DNA of 64,000 bases from an uncultured Pontibacter sp. (lineage in GTDB: Bacteria > Bacteroidota > Bacteroidia > Cytophagales > Hymenobacteraceae). How positions within the stretch are numbered: the first letter of the stretch is position 1; every line of letters begins with the position of its first letter. The stretch is taken from NCBI GenBank assembly GCA_947499125.1, contig CANMMP010000002.1, positions 558,001 through 622,000 on the forward strand, written 5' to 3'. Under the pieces are notes generated by a model. That model did no database searches. It was not told the DNA's origin and worked only from the letters and a program-made list of their open reading frames with translations. A program made the translations under genes and the position numbers. Below are positions 9,008 through 17,674 of the stretch, in pieces.

Positions 9008-9641
9008 AAAACTTATTTATAGTTAGCGGCGGCTGTAAATGCAGGGTCTGTATGCCCAGGCTTTCGGCACTGCGAATGTGTTGTACGCTGTCGTCGATAA
9101 ACAGTGTTTCGTTGCGGTCGAGGTTGTTTTCGTGTAGTATCTGCTCAAAAATGGCGGCATCGGGCTTGCGTTTGCCAACCAGGTGCGAATAGTAGCTCAT
9201 CTCGAACAGCGAATCGAGGTTAGGTATGGTAAAGCTATGGTCCACCATCTCGTTAAACTTTTTCAGGTGGATGGCATTGGTATTGCTCAGCAGGAACAGG
9301 CGGTACTTTTTGCCCAGCTCCTGTAGCAGCTCAATACGCTCGGCAGGTATATCCAGCAACATGGCATTCCAGGCGTCATCAATTTCGTCGTCAGAAGCCT
9401 CCAGGTTATACTCCTGGCGCAGGCTATCCCGGAACTCCTGGCTGGTGCTCTGGCCGGTTTCGTACAGGTCGAAGAGGTGCGACTGGGCTTTTTGTGTAAA
9501 CTCCATGTCGCTACCGGTTTTGCTATACTTGCGCAGCTCCTGTATACTTTTTTCGTAGTTAATGTTGATGATAACACCACCCAGATCAAAGATGATGTTT
9601 TTAATATTTTGTAAATCCACAGAAAAATTTTTGCGTTGCAT
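8988..9641 (-). CDS. HAD-family phosphatase, YihX-like
   Basis: 217 residues from the ATG at 9641; an upstream extension to 9695 is less likely because a CATATTTG promoter-like box falls inside it. Motif I is FDLGGVIININ, motif II LLSNTNAIHLKKF, motif III Lys in GKRKPDAAIF, motif IV IDDSVQHIRSAESLG. This order and the SNTN signature match subclass IA enzymes such as E. coli YihX (alpha-D-glucose-1-phosphate phosphatase). Motif I has Gly rather than Asp two residues after the nucleophile, as in YihX. Substrate is inferred only by similarity. First gene of a two-gene unit with the site-2 protease. Confidence 0.88.
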   Translation of the reverse strand: MQRKNFSVDLQNIKNIIFDLGGVIININYEKSIQELRKYSKTGSDMEFTQKAQSHLFDLYETGQSTSQEFRDSLRQEYNLEASDDEIDDAWNAMLLDIPAERIELLQELGKKYRLFLLSNTNAIHLKKFNEMVDHSFTIPNLDSLFEMSYYSHLVGKRKPDAAIFEQILHENNLDRNETLFIDDSVQHIRSAESLGIQTLHLQPPLTINKFFGDALA

Positions 9642-9718
9642 TTGAAAATCTCGATACAAATATGTAGAATTGCACTCCCAAATCAAAGAAAGCACCTTTT
9701 TAGCGATCTTCGAGGGAC

Positions 9719-9792
9719 GGGCCTATAGCTCATTCGGTTAGAGCAACTGACTCATAATCAGTAGGTGGCTGGTTCGATTCCAGCTGGGCCCA
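9719..9792 (+). tRNA. tRNA with anticodon CAT (probably Ile2, else Met)
   Basis: A complete cloverleaf: acceptor GGGCCTA pairs with TGGGCCC and discriminator A; D arm TAGCTCATTCGGTTAGAGCA; anticodon arm ACTGA-CTCATAA-TCAGT with CAT; T arm GCTGG-TTCGATT-CCAGC. No encoded CCA. The GGGCCTATAGCTC 5' part resembles isoleucine tRNAs of Bacteroidota, which favours the lysidine-modified tRNA-Ile2 reading AUA, but an elongator Met tRNA cannot be excluded by eye. If it is Ile2, it decodes the ATA codons that the iterated AASTATA word creates in this genome. Confidence 0.93.
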
Positions 9793-9804
9793 CAAAAAGT
9801 AAAA

Positions 9805-9841
9805 AGCACTTACACAGCGAGAACTGGTAAGTGCTTTTTTG
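9805..9841 (+). terminator. Terminator after the tRNA
   Basis: Stem AGCACTTAC (9805-9813) with GTAAGTGCT (9827-9835), then a T run. Strong intrinsic terminator placed 12 bases after the tRNA. Confidence 0.9.
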
Positions 9842-10275
9842 TTTTTATAGGTTTCAGCTTAAAATTTCCTCGAAAAAGTTTTTCTTTTATCATTAATTTT
9901 TATCCCGTCACTCACATCTTTCAGCAAGGGTAATTATTAAAATTTTCACCTATTGAGCCGCGGGTTTCTGATAAAAGCACCTTTTTTGATTTCACATCCA
10001 ACCCTGTATTTATGTTGTTGAAACTTTAGCCTTTAGCTAATGAGGTCAGGGCATAAACCGGAGCAATACTTCCTGAATTCTGAATATCTTTAAAATCTAA
10101 ATTATAGTGTTTTATTGTGCTATTTATGGTGCGCTGCAAAACAGTGTTTTATGCAAATTGTTGGGCAATAGGAGACTGTGTTAAAAATAAAAAAAATATT
10201 TTAGGATTATACAAACAATTGATTTTTAGCTGTGTTGGGTCAGATATGTAATTAACCTCACTTAAAAATCTAATT
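9842..10275. other. AT-rich geneless stretch before the fasciclin gene
   Basis: About 430 bases without a supported gene. It is AT-rich, contains no recognisable repeat, and probably holds the promoter and long leader of the fasciclin lipoprotein gene; I could not identify a consensus -7 box with confidence. Confidence 0.6.
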
Positions 10276-11268
10276 ATGAAAAAGAATGTATTCTCCTCTT
10301 TCTTTAAGCTAAAGCCCGGCTCTTTCGCTTTACTGTTTGTTATGATGTTTGCAGCTGCCAGCTGCGACTCTGCGGATAATGTGCAGCCAGATGACAGCGC
10401 ACTTGCGACCGCAGACATAACAGCCACGCTTAAAAACAGCAACAACTGGAAAACTCCAGCAAATGCAAAGGAGCGCAAGCCAACTTTTAACACGCTTTTA
10501 GTTGCGCTGGCAAAAACCGGTCTTACTTCTACGGTAGCCAAAGAAGAACTGACCCTGTTTGCTCCTTCCGATGAAGCCTTCGCGGCATTGGGGCTCTACC
10601 CAAATAACATCGGCGATGTACCTAACCTGGAACAGATACTGCTTTACCATGCAGTACAAGGCGAACTATACGCCAGTGACCTGTCAGCAGGATATGTACC
10701 AACGCTGAATGGTGCAGCCGTAGAAGTAACGCTTACAGGTGGTGTGCAGATAAATGGTGCCGATGTAATACTGGCTGATAAGCGCGCACTGAATGGTGTA
10801 ATTCATGTAATTGATGAAGTGCTAATGCCGCCTACCTTAAACCTGGTGGAACTGGCCCTGAGCTTAGACCCTGAGTTTACTATACTGGTAGCAGCGGTTC
10901 AGAAAGCCGGGCTGGTTAATACGCTGGCTAACGATGGACCATTTACTGTGTTTGCCCCAACTAACGCTGCCTTTGTAGCTTTATTAAACGAGCTTGGTTT
11001 CGCTAACCTGGAGTCAGTGCCTGATGATGTACTCAGAGATATTTTGCTATACCACGTGGTGCCAGGCAGAGTTTACTCTTCTGATCTGAGTTCTGGTGAT
11101 GTTGCCACTGCAAACGGCGATACGTTTTATGTAAATACAAGCAACCTGACGCTTACAGATACCAAAGGAAGAGTAGCCAACCTGGTACCTTCTTTACTGA
11201 ACGTGCAGGCTACAAACGGTGTAGTGCATGTAATTGATAAAGTTATCTTACCAGACCTGGGCAGCTAA
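10276..11268 (+). CDS. Two-domain fasciclin (FAS1) lipoprotein
   Basis: 330 residues. A lipoprotein signal ends in FAAASC with lipidated Cys30. Two FAS1 domains follow (about 60-190 and 190-330), each with the H1/H2 signatures: LTLFAPSDEAFAAL and FTVFAPTNAAFVAL, the YH motif (LLYHAVQG, LLYHVVPG) and the NGVIHVIDEVL / NGVVHVIDKVIL ends. FAS1 domains mediate cell adhesion or surface interactions. Likely displayed on the outer membrane. Stands alone between the tRNA and the histidine kinase, with its own terminator. Confidence 0.93.
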   Translation: MKKNVFSSFFKLKPGSFALLFVMMFAAASCDSADNVQPDDSALATADITATLKNSNNWKTPANAKERKPTFNTLLVALAKTGLTSTVAKEELTLFAPSDEAFAALGLYPNNIGDVPNLEQILLYHAVQGELYASDLSAGYVPTLNGAAVEVTLTGGVQINGADVILADKRALNGVIHVIDEVLMPPTLNLVELALSLDPEFTILVAAVQKAGLVNTLANDGPFTVFAPTNAAFVALLNELGFANLESVPDDVLRDILLYHVVPGRVYSSDLSSGDVATANGDTFYVNTSNLTLTDTKGRVANLVPSLLNVQATNGVVHVIDKVILPDLGS

Positions 11269-11295
11269 TCTATCGCTATACTTTATACATAAAGA

Positions 11296-11325
11296 CAGGA
11301 ATCCGGATACCGGGTTCCTGTTTTT
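11296..11325 (+). terminator. Terminator of the fasciclin gene
   Basis: Eleven-base stem CAGGAATCCGG (11296-11306) with CCGGGTTCCTG (11310-11320), three-base loop, then TTTTT. Confidence 0.92.
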
Positions 11326-11433
11326 GTGTTTGATTGTAACACATTTATCAATCTGCTTTTCAGAAGTTCAATCTTAAAACAAGTACTCCTGAAGTACTTT
11401 AAAACCACTATTTTAATATTTATGTAATAGGTG

Positions 11434-11441
11434 TAATTTTG
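11434..11441 (+). promoter_or_regulatory. Candidate -7 box before the PAS kinase
   Basis: TAATTTTG matches TAnnTTTG. It lies 20 bases before the possible leader frame at 11461 and about 134 bases before the kinase ATG. No clear -33 element. Confidence 0.4.
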
Positions 11442-11460
11442 CTGCAGCAGTAACGAAAAG

Positions 11461-11571
11461 ATGCTTTATATCATTAACTTCCGGGCCGGCTTTATCGTTA
11501 GTGTGTTTTTAGGTGCAAATTTTGCTGCAGGTTCCCAGCCTGTCTCCGGGGTGTGCACCACCTATAAATAA
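11461..11571 (+). CDS. Possible 36-codon leader peptide upstream of histidine kinase
   Basis: An ATG frame (MLYIINFRAGFIVSVFLGAN at its start) ends with TAA at 11569-11571, three bases before and in frame with the kinase ATG. The middle is hydrophobic and it follows a TAATTTTG box. It could be a translated leader coupled to the kinase, or chance. No homologue is known to me; evidence is position and frame only. Confidence 0.3.
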   Translation: MLYIINFRAGFIVSVFLGANFAAGSQPVSGVCTTYK

Positions 11572-11574
11572 CAC

Positions 11575-12699
11575 ATGAAGAATCAACATTTTAACGAAAG
11601 CATCACTTCTAACTTTATTGAGCAGGTAAAAGAGTACGCCATATTTGCCATGGACCCTAACGGCATGATCGCGACCTGGAATGAAGGGGCCGAACGCATG
11701 AAAGGCTTTAAGCAAGAAGATGTAATAGGGAAATTTTACGGTATGCTCTTTACTGAAGAGGACAGGGCAAACCAATTGCCACAGCGTGAGCTGGAGCAAG
11801 CCAAGACCCACGAGCAGTTCCAGACCGAAGGTTTCCGACAAAAGAAAGATGGCTCCCTGTTCTGGGCCGGTATTACACTTACCCCGATCTACGACGACGA
11901 AAGACAACTTATAGGACTAACCAAAGTAACCCGCGACCTGTCTGATAAACGCAAATCGGAACAGGAACTTACCCGCAAACACGACGAACTGGTAGTTACG
12001 AATCGTGACCTGGATAACTTTATTTATACCGCCTCGCACGACCTGAAAGCGCCCATCCTGAACATTGATGGACTCGTGCATCGTTTGCAGTACCTTTTCG
12101 AGGAGAAAAACATAAACGACCCTGAACTGAAAGAGCTTGTCGCGTTTTTTCAGAAATCAGTTAACCGGTTTAAAATAACGATTGAAGACCTTACCACTAT
12201 AAGCAAGCTGCAGCGAACCATAGACGACGAGAGTAACCTGGAGCGGGTAAATGTGCAGCAGGTGTTCGATGATATCCTGGAAGACGTTAGATTCCTTAAT
12301 GACGTTTATAGTTTCCCATGCCAGGTTCAGAGCGATTTCGGAGTAAAGACGCTTAATTTCTCGCGTAAGAATTTTCGCAGTATATTATATAACCTCCTCA
12401 GTAACGCTATAAAATACCGCTCGCTTAGTAGTGCCTGTCATATAAAAGTAAGCACTTTTATAGAAGACGATTGGGTTGTGATGTCGGTTAAAGATAATGG
12501 TTTGGGCATGAGCCAGGACGACCAGAATAAACTATACACCATGTTCAAACGCTTCCACGACCATGTGGATGGCTCTGGTATCGGCCTCTATATTGTTAAG
12601 CGCATCGTAGAAAATGCTGGAGGCAAGATCACTGTTTCTTCTGAAAAAGGAAAAGGAGCAGAGTTTAAGATCTATTTTGATAGAAGGCTGGCAGACTAA
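11575..12699 (+). CDS. Cytoplasmic PAS-domain sensor histidine kinase
   Basis: 374 residues with no membrane segment, so a soluble sensor. Order: PAS domain about 15-130 (FAMDPNGMIATWNEGAERMKG, then GLTKVTRDLSDKRKSEQEL), a short coiled coil, the HisKA phosphoacceptor ASHDLKAPI with His155, then HATPase with N box NLLSNAIKY, G1 DNGLGM and G2 GSGIGLYIVK. All catalytic residues are present. No response regulator lies next to it, so it is an orphan kinase; ligand unknown (PAS may bind haem, flavin or a small molecule). A 36-codon frame ends immediately upstream. Confidence 0.92.
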   Translation: MKNQHFNESITSNFIEQVKEYAIFAMDPNGMIATWNEGAERMKGFKQEDVIGKFYGMLFTEEDRANQLPQRELEQAKTHEQFQTEGFRQKKDGSLFWAGITLTPIYDDERQLIGLTKVTRDLSDKRKSEQELTRKHDELVVTNRDLDNFIYTASHDLKAPILNIDGLVHRLQYLFEEKNINDPELKELVAFFQKSVNRFKITIEDLTTISKLQRTIDDESNLERVNVQQVFDDILEDVRFLNDVYSFPCQVQSDFGVKTLNFSRKNFRSILYNLLSNAIKYRSLSSACHIKVSTFIEDDWVVMSVKDNGLGMSQDDQNKLYTMFKRFHDHVDGSGIGLYIVKRIVENAGGKITVSSEKGKGAEFKIYFDRRLAD

Positions 12700-13147
12700 T
12701 CCTTTTTGATCTTACTTTAGATTAACCGGCATTCAGATGAAAGTATGGCATGTTTCAACTATAAGCTATCCATCTTATATAGATTTCTCACGCTGTTCGA
12801 AATGACAGTAGTGCTTATTGAAACTATAAAGTTAATTGCTTTCTGTACCATTGAGCCATTGTTGGTGTTTTGACCAACAATCTGGATATCAGGCTCTTTG
12901 TGTTTGTTGGTGGAAATACACAGCAATGGTAAGAAAAGTATAGCTGCCAGCAAGAAGTATAGTTGTTGGTGAAAACACCAACAACGGCAGAAACTGGAAC
13001 ACTAACAACGGCACAAAAAGAAGTATAGTTGTTGGTGAGAACACCAACAACGGCAGGAATATCAGGAAGTAACTTATCGCTTTTCATTTCTGCCTTGCTG
13101 TTTATACTTATAGTATGATCTGTCGGCTATCAATTCCGGTTTAAAGC
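12700..13147. other. Geneless region carrying palindromic repeats
   Basis: No coding sequence is convincing; minus-strand frames here only translate the repeats. It contains two perfect and two degenerate copies of a GTTGTTGGTG / CACCAACAAC palindrome plus several AASTATA words (for example at 12936, 12956, 13022), described separately. Confidence 0.75.
12858..13051. repeat. Cluster of interspersed palindromic repeats
   Basis: Copies: ATTGTTGG...CCAACAAT at 12858-12881; a degenerate copy starting at 12904; perfect GTTGTTGGTG-AAAA-CACCAACAAC at 12962-12985; an isolated right arm near 13000-13010 (CACTAACAACGGCAC); perfect GTTGTTGGTG-AGAA-CACCAACAAC at 13028-13051. The two perfect copies are 66 bases apart and share the left flank AGAAGTATA and right flank GGCAG. 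Each could form a 10-base-pair hairpin with a four-base loop. Confidence 0.85.
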
Positions 13148-13180
13148 AAAAAACCTCTCCCGTTATGGAAGAGGTTTTTT
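13148..13180. terminator. Bidirectional terminator
   Basis: A run, CCTCT (13154-13158) pairing with AGAGG (13170-13174), then TTTTTT. It ends the TonB-type receptor gene on the minus strand. Confidence 0.85.
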
Positions 13181-13208
13181 AATTATGTAAACAGGTAATA
13201 TAAAGTAC

Positions 13209-15713
13209 TTATTGCATACCGTTGCTTTCGCCTTGCTTGGTATCGTCGTTGCGGATAGAGCGCTTGCGTTTTGGTGCACGCTGCTGGTCCATTTTACCGA
13301 AACGGTAGTTGAAGGAGATCTTGCCGCCACGGTTATAGTTATTGATCAGGATATGCTGTTCGTAATCGATAGCGTTTACGTCGTTGCGCATCTGCATGCT
13401 CTTACGGAATGGGTTATCTAAGCCCAGGCTGATGCCGCCCTTACCACCAAACAGGTCCTTTTTAAACGCTAAGCTGTGATAAGAGAAACCAGCGAAGCTA
13501 CCTTGCAACTGTATGCGCTTCGAGTTAAAGCCACCGTTAAACTGTGCGCTAAACCCTTTACCAAGGTTGTAAGATGAGTTCAGGTGAATGTTGTGCATCC
13601 AGCCGCTGTTGTTGTAAAGCTCACCCATCAGGTCAACAAAGTATAAGTTTGCGCTACCGCCTACTGTCCAGTCTTTAACCGGCTTCACGGAACTATACAA
13701 GCTCATACCATAGGTTTTATTTATGGCCACGTTGGCAAAAGTAATAACGGTAGTATTGGTCTCTGGCTCAAACTCAGGCACCGTCTCAATCGCATTATCC
13801 GTCTGGCGCATGTATAAGCTGGCACTAATAGACGAGGTGTTGAAGTAGGTGCTGTAGCCTAACTCGAACAGGTTGGTAAGTTCAGCATCCAGGTATGGGT
13901 TACCGCGCAATACTGTGCCCGGTGCCTGCTCCTGCTCAAAAGGGTTCAGGTAAAACAACGACGGACGCTGAATACGCTGCGTATAGTTTGCCTTAAATGT
14001 GTGCTTGTCTTTTAAAGTATAGCTTAATGCTACGCTTGGTACAATGTTGTCATAATCATCCTTGAAACCGTCTGTTTCCTCCTCTGCATCATGCAGGTCG
14101 CGGCTATAGTCGGCTTCAATATCAGTAAACTCGTAACGGGCACCTAGTTTAATGTTCAGCTTTTTAAGGGCAAAACCATAAGTCAGGTAAGAGGCATAAA
14201 CTTTCTGTCCGTAATCAAAATCAAGCAGGTCAGTCTGTGCCGATTCAAGGTCTGCCTGGTGCAGGTGGCCTTCGCTGGTCACGTTTCTGAAGATCGACTT
14301 TGCACCAACCTCAAGCATGGTCTTATTAGCGAACGGGTGTATGTAATCCGCCTGGAAAGTCAGTTCGTTGTTACCGCCTTCGTTATCGTTGCGCTGCAGG
14401 TAAAAAGGATCTTCGCCTGTACGGAAACGGTCCTGGTAGTTACGTGTGTCGGCGCTGGTAACCGAGTACTGCGATAGGATAGAGAACTCCTGCTGCGGCT
14501 TTGCAAAAGTGTGTACATAGTCCAGGTTAAAGTCGGTACCTAAGCGCTCGTTCCTGTTATTGATATCTGTAAAGAACGACTCTTCAGGTTGCTCAATGCC
14601 GCCTTCCGTTACCTTCTGGCGTTGGGTGTTTTCCATGTCAAACTGACCACCGTTGCTTCTGATCCCGCCTGAAATAGTGTTGTTTTTGTTGATGTCGTAA
14701 TCGAAACCAAGCTGGCCGTTCAGGAACAGTCCATTGATACGCGTATTACCAAACTGGTCGCGGATGTAACGGTCGTCGGCAGGAGTGTTATACTTAGGCG
14801 AGATGGTAATATTGCTCATATCGCCTTTGTTGTAGAAAGTATGCGCACCCAGACTGGCATTTATACCCAGTTTGCCACGACGCACATTCAGGCTGGCGTT
14901 GCCGTTGCTGGCACGCGTACCGCCCGTCAGAGCCACCGTACCGGTAACGCCCTGCAGGCCGCTGTCTTTTTTAGTGATGATGTTGATGATACCGGCTGTG
15001 CCTTCCGCATCATACTTAGCTGATGGCGACGTGATCACTTCCACTGACTTTATCTGGTCGGCAGGAATCTGCTTCAGGGCGTCGGCTATACTTCCGGCCA
15101 TAATAGCCGAAGGTTTGTTGTTGATAAGCACACGCACGTTACCGCTACCACGCAGCTGCACATTACCATCCGTATCAAGCGACAAGGAAGGCACCTTCTG
15201 CAGTACATCGGCAGCCGTTCCGCCGGCATTTGTAATGTCTTTTTCAGCGTTGTAAACAGTGCGGTCAATTTTCTCTTCTACGAGCGGTTTCTCGCCTGTT
15301 ACAACTACTTCGTTCAGTTTCTGAGCATTAGAGGCAAGTGTAATACTGCCCAAGTTCAGGTTATCGGTAGCGGCAGCAACTGTAAACTCGTCGAGTGTTT
15401 TTGGCTGGTAACCTATAAACGAAACCAGGAGTTTATACTTGCCCGGAGCTACCTTTGCAATTGTAAAGCGGCCTTTTTCGTCGGCCATGGTGCCATCAAT
15501 AGGTTTGCCGGTTGCCACGCTTACCAAGGCTACAGTAGCAAATTCTACCGGGTTTTGCGTGTCAGCATCTACTATAGTGCCTGTTATGCTGGTATTGCCT
15601 TTCGGGGTAGCTGTGCCCGGTATAGCTGCTTGCTGCGGTGCTGCCTGCTGCGCCATTGTTATAAGCGGCAGCGTGCTCAGGCCGAGCCATAAAAGAAGAG
15701 TATTCCTGTTCAT
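13209..15713 (-). CDS. TonB-dependent-type outer membrane receptor, OMP beta-barrel family
   Basis: 834 residues. Signal peptide (MNRNTLLLWLGLSTLPLITMAQ), then a carboxypeptidase-regulatory-like domain about 42-130 (ITGTIVDADTQNPVEFATVAL ... FIGYQPKTL), a plug domain about 150-250 (TAADVLQKVPSLSLDTDGNV, VRVLINNKP, IKSVEVITSPSAKYDAEGTA, GIINIITKK), and a large beta-barrel of the outer-membrane-protein-family-3 type. Such proteins import siderophores, glycans or peptides, or serve as secretion partners; substrate is not predictable here because no SusD-like partner is adjacent. The C-terminus is basic rather than the usual aromatic ending, common in this subfamily. Confidence 0.9.
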   Translation of the reverse strand: MNRNTLLLWLGLSTLPLITMAQQAAPQQAAIPGTATPKGNTSITGTIVDADTQNPVEFATVALVSVATGKPIDGTMADEKGRFTIAKVAPGKYKLLVSFIGYQPKTLDEFTVAAATDNLNLGSITLASNAQKLNEVVVTGEKPLVEEKIDRTVYNAEKDITNAGGTAADVLQKVPSLSLDTDGNVQLRGSGNVRVLINNKPSAIMAGSIADALKQIPADQIKSVEVITSPSAKYDAEGTAGIINIITKKDSGLQGVTGTVALTGGTRASNGNASLNVRRGKLGINASLGAHTFYNKGDMSNITISPKYNTPADDRYIRDQFGNTRINGLFLNGQLGFDYDINKNNTISGGIRSNGGQFDMENTQRQKVTEGGIEQPEESFFTDINNRNERLGTDFNLDYVHTFAKPQQEFSILSQYSVTSADTRNYQDRFRTGEDPFYLQRNDNEGGNNELTFQADYIHPFANKTMLEVGAKSIFRNVTSEGHLHQADLESAQTDLLDFDYGQKVYASYLTYGFALKKLNIKLGARYEFTDIEADYSRDLHDAEEETDGFKDDYDNIVPSVALSYTLKDKHTFKANYTQRIQRPSLFYLNPFEQEQAPGTVLRGNPYLDAELTNLFELGYSTYFNTSSISASLYMRQTDNAIETVPEFEPETNTTVITFANVAINKTYGMSLYSSVKPVKDWTVGGSANLYFVDLMGELYNNSGWMHNIHLNSSYNLGKGFSAQFNGGFNSKRIQLQGSFAGFSYHSLAFKKDLFGGKGGISLGLDNPFRKSMQMRNDVNAIDYEQHILINNYNRGGKISFNYRFGKMDQQRAPKRKRSIRNDDTKQGESNGMQ

Positions 15714-15994
15714 AGTTTATATAGGTTAGGTGTGTAACTAATCCGTTCCCTGCGCGGTTCCATAATCCCCACAATGCAAAGTTTGCTGCTTATTTTGATG
15801 CCTGAAAATGGAATATACCAATGCGCCCCATTTCTATATAAAAAGGCTTAATACCCCGATAAGATTTTGGTAGGTTAAAAGGGCATGCTTGTCGGTAGAT
15901 ATGCTGTAGTTTTATAGTTTGGTCACGTTTTGTACGATGGTAGGTTTTGCACCCTGAACTATAGTTTATACTTTCGTTAAAAAATAACAGACCA

Positions 15995-16411
15995 ATGGAA
16001 GTTAACTTAACCCGCTTAAACCAGGATTATCATTTTGCTGCAACCGGAACCTCGGGGGTGGCTGTGCACATGGATGGCTCCCCGGAAATTGGCGGACACA
16101 ACCTGGGTGCGCGCCCCATGGAAATGCTATTGATGGGCCTGGGTGGCTGCAGCGCTATCGACGTGATCATGGTAATGAAAAAGCAGCGCCAGGAAGCAAC
16201 CACCTTTGATATTAAAGTAACCGCCGACCGCGAAAAAGTAGCCGAATACTCTGAGTTCAGGAATATAAACATCCACTTTATACTTGGCGGCAACCTGAAC
16301 GAGGAAAAAGTGCGCAAAGCAATAGAGCTCTCCCTCGAGAAATACTGCTCCGTAGCGATGGTACTTTACAAGACATCAACTATAACCTATACTTTAGAGC
16401 TGCTCGGTTAA
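15995..16411 (+). CDS. OsmC/Ohr family peroxide-reducing protein
   Basis: 138 residues. OsmC-type fold with the two redox cysteines, Cys52 in LGGCSAIDV and Cys118 in LEKYCSVA, spaced as in family members that reduce organic hydroperoxides. The N-terminal substrate strand has the typical EIGGHNLGARPMEMLLMGL run. Cytosolic. Ends convergently with the broken gene to its right; the two stop codons share TTAA at 16408-16411. Subfamily (OsmC, YhfA-like) cannot be fixed by eye. Confidence 0.9.
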   Translation: MEVNLTRLNQDYHFAATGTSGVAVHMDGSPEIGGHNLGARPMEMLLMGLGGCSAIDVIMVMKKQRQEATTFDIKVTADREKVAEYSEFRNINIHFILGGNLNEEKVRKAIELSLEKYCSVAMVLYKTSTITYTLELLG

Positions 16412-17127
16412 GCGCTCAGCCTGCCCACATACTTTACAAGCGAGCGCTTGGCAATAGGCAGCAGGCTATGCTCCAGGGGCACCGGTATCCGCGAAATAAT
16501 AGCAAAGGTGGCGGGGTTAGGTAATTCTTTCCGCTCTTTTATAAGCTGCACTTTCAGGTTTTCGTGGGTAAGGCTGAGGCCACGACGTACGGTTTGCACA
16601 TGTTCGGCGTTTATGCCGCGATACTGCTCGTAAGTGTTTTTGAATACGGTAATGCGGTACAGGTATACCTGTGTCTCCTTGCCCGGAAAAACATCGAGGA
16701 AAAAATAGCCTTCGTTATGGTACATCGGGGTAATGCCGACCGGGTTTATCTCGAGGTTACTTTCTACAAAATCGTATAGCTCTTTTCCTTCTTCCAGGGT
16801 CTGGCTGAACAGGGGAGTGGCGTATTGTATGATCTCCTCTATCTGTTGCATGGTCTCGTCGTCTTCCACAATTTTCTGGTACACGAGTTCCAGCTTTTCA
16901 AAATCGGCCCTGCTGATGCGTTTCGGAAATTGCTCTTACACAAGCTCTTTGTGCTCTTTTACCTGCACCAGGTTACGGTAATGCATGATCAGGTCTGAGA
17001 AAACAGGGTAGAGCCGGTGCTGCCCGAATTCTGTTTTAGCTGCTTTTAGGTACGCCAGCAGCAGGTATTTTTTATACTCGAAATCGAGCAGGCCTTCGGT
17101 AAGCCAGTTGATGGGTAGGGTGTTCAT
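16408..17127 (-). pseudogene. Unknown protein gene interrupted by one in-frame TAA
   Basis: From the ATG at 17127 the frame runs 63 codons (MNTLPINWLTEGLLDFEYKK ... VKEHKELV), meets TAA complementary to 16936-16938, and then continues in the same frame for another 175 codons (EQFPKRISRADFEKLELVYQ ... KYVGRLSA). Composition is coding-like on both sides and the second part lacks a sensible ATG at its beginning (first candidate is a GTG at 16884). The simplest reading is one ~239-residue gene with a nonsense mutation or a base error. The alternative is two separate products. The family is not recognised; it is soluble, with no signal peptide or membrane helix. Confidence 0.65.
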
Positions 17128-17280
17128 TGCCTTCAACTTTAGATGTTAATCCTTGGTGTATTAAACGCAGGTTGCTATGCCTGTGTTAGTCCAAATCTAT
17201 AGTTTGTGCTAACCAAACAGGGCTTAATGCGTTATTAATTGCACGCAGCCCTGGCTGTTTTAACTATAAAAGCAAACTAT

Positions 17281-17586
17281 ATGAACTATACCGAAAACTA
17301 TGAAGGCATACGCCTGGACGTGCAGGCCGTGGATATCACCATTTCAGATGAGTTACAGCAATATGTACGCAACGCTATCGATAAGCTTCGCCGCCATTCT
17401 AAAAAGATCGACTCTGTGGATGTATACTTTAAAGAAGAAGCCAGCCAGGCTACCAATAGCAAAAGTGTACGCATGCGCGTAGGCATCCCCGGTAACGATG
17501 CCTTTGCAGAAGATGAGGGCGATAACTGGTTTGAGCAACTAAAGAACGTTGAAAACAAGCTGATAAGACAATTGGATAAGCATTAG
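17281..17586 (+). CDS. Short HPF/RaiA-type ribosome hibernation factor
   Basis: 101 residues from the ATG at 17281; an earlier TTG-led extension is unlikely. The single domain shows the ribosome-interface pattern: VQAVDITISDELQQYVRNAI, a DKLRRHSKKIDSVDVYFKEE core and a C-terminal VENKLIRQLDKH helix. Short HPF homologues bind between the mRNA and tRNA sites of the 30S subunit and stall it in stationary phase. Monocistronic, with a strong shared terminator. The usual stress promoter was not identifiable. Confidence 0.85.
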   Translation: MNYTENYEGIRLDVQAVDITISDELQQYVRNAIDKLRRHSKKIDSVDVYFKEEASQATNSKSVRMRVGIPGNDAFAEDEGDNWFEQLKNVENKLIRQLDKH

Positions 17587-17620
17587 GAGAAAAGGCGCTG
17601 CTTCGGTGGCAACTATAAAA

Positions 17621-17652
17621 AAAGCCTTCCCGCATACTTGCAGGAAGGCTTT
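17621..17652. terminator. Terminator between HPF and S1/P1 nuclease
   Basis: Ten-base stem AAAGCCTTCC (17621-17630) with GGAAGGCTTT (17643-17652). Usable from both sides by the convergent genes. Confidence 0.85.
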
Positions 17653-17674
17653 ATACTTTACTTTAGGCTAAGTC

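Noticed and set aside
12858..13051. Possible CRISPR array
   Set aside because: Only two perfect repeat units, palindromic rather than with constant spacing of unique spacers, and no cas gene in the window.
12759..13087. Minus-strand frames of 64 and 87 codons over the repeat cluster
   Set aside because: They translate the palindromic repeats themselves (VVGVLTNNYTS-type repetition) and lack a promoter, signal or coding bias.
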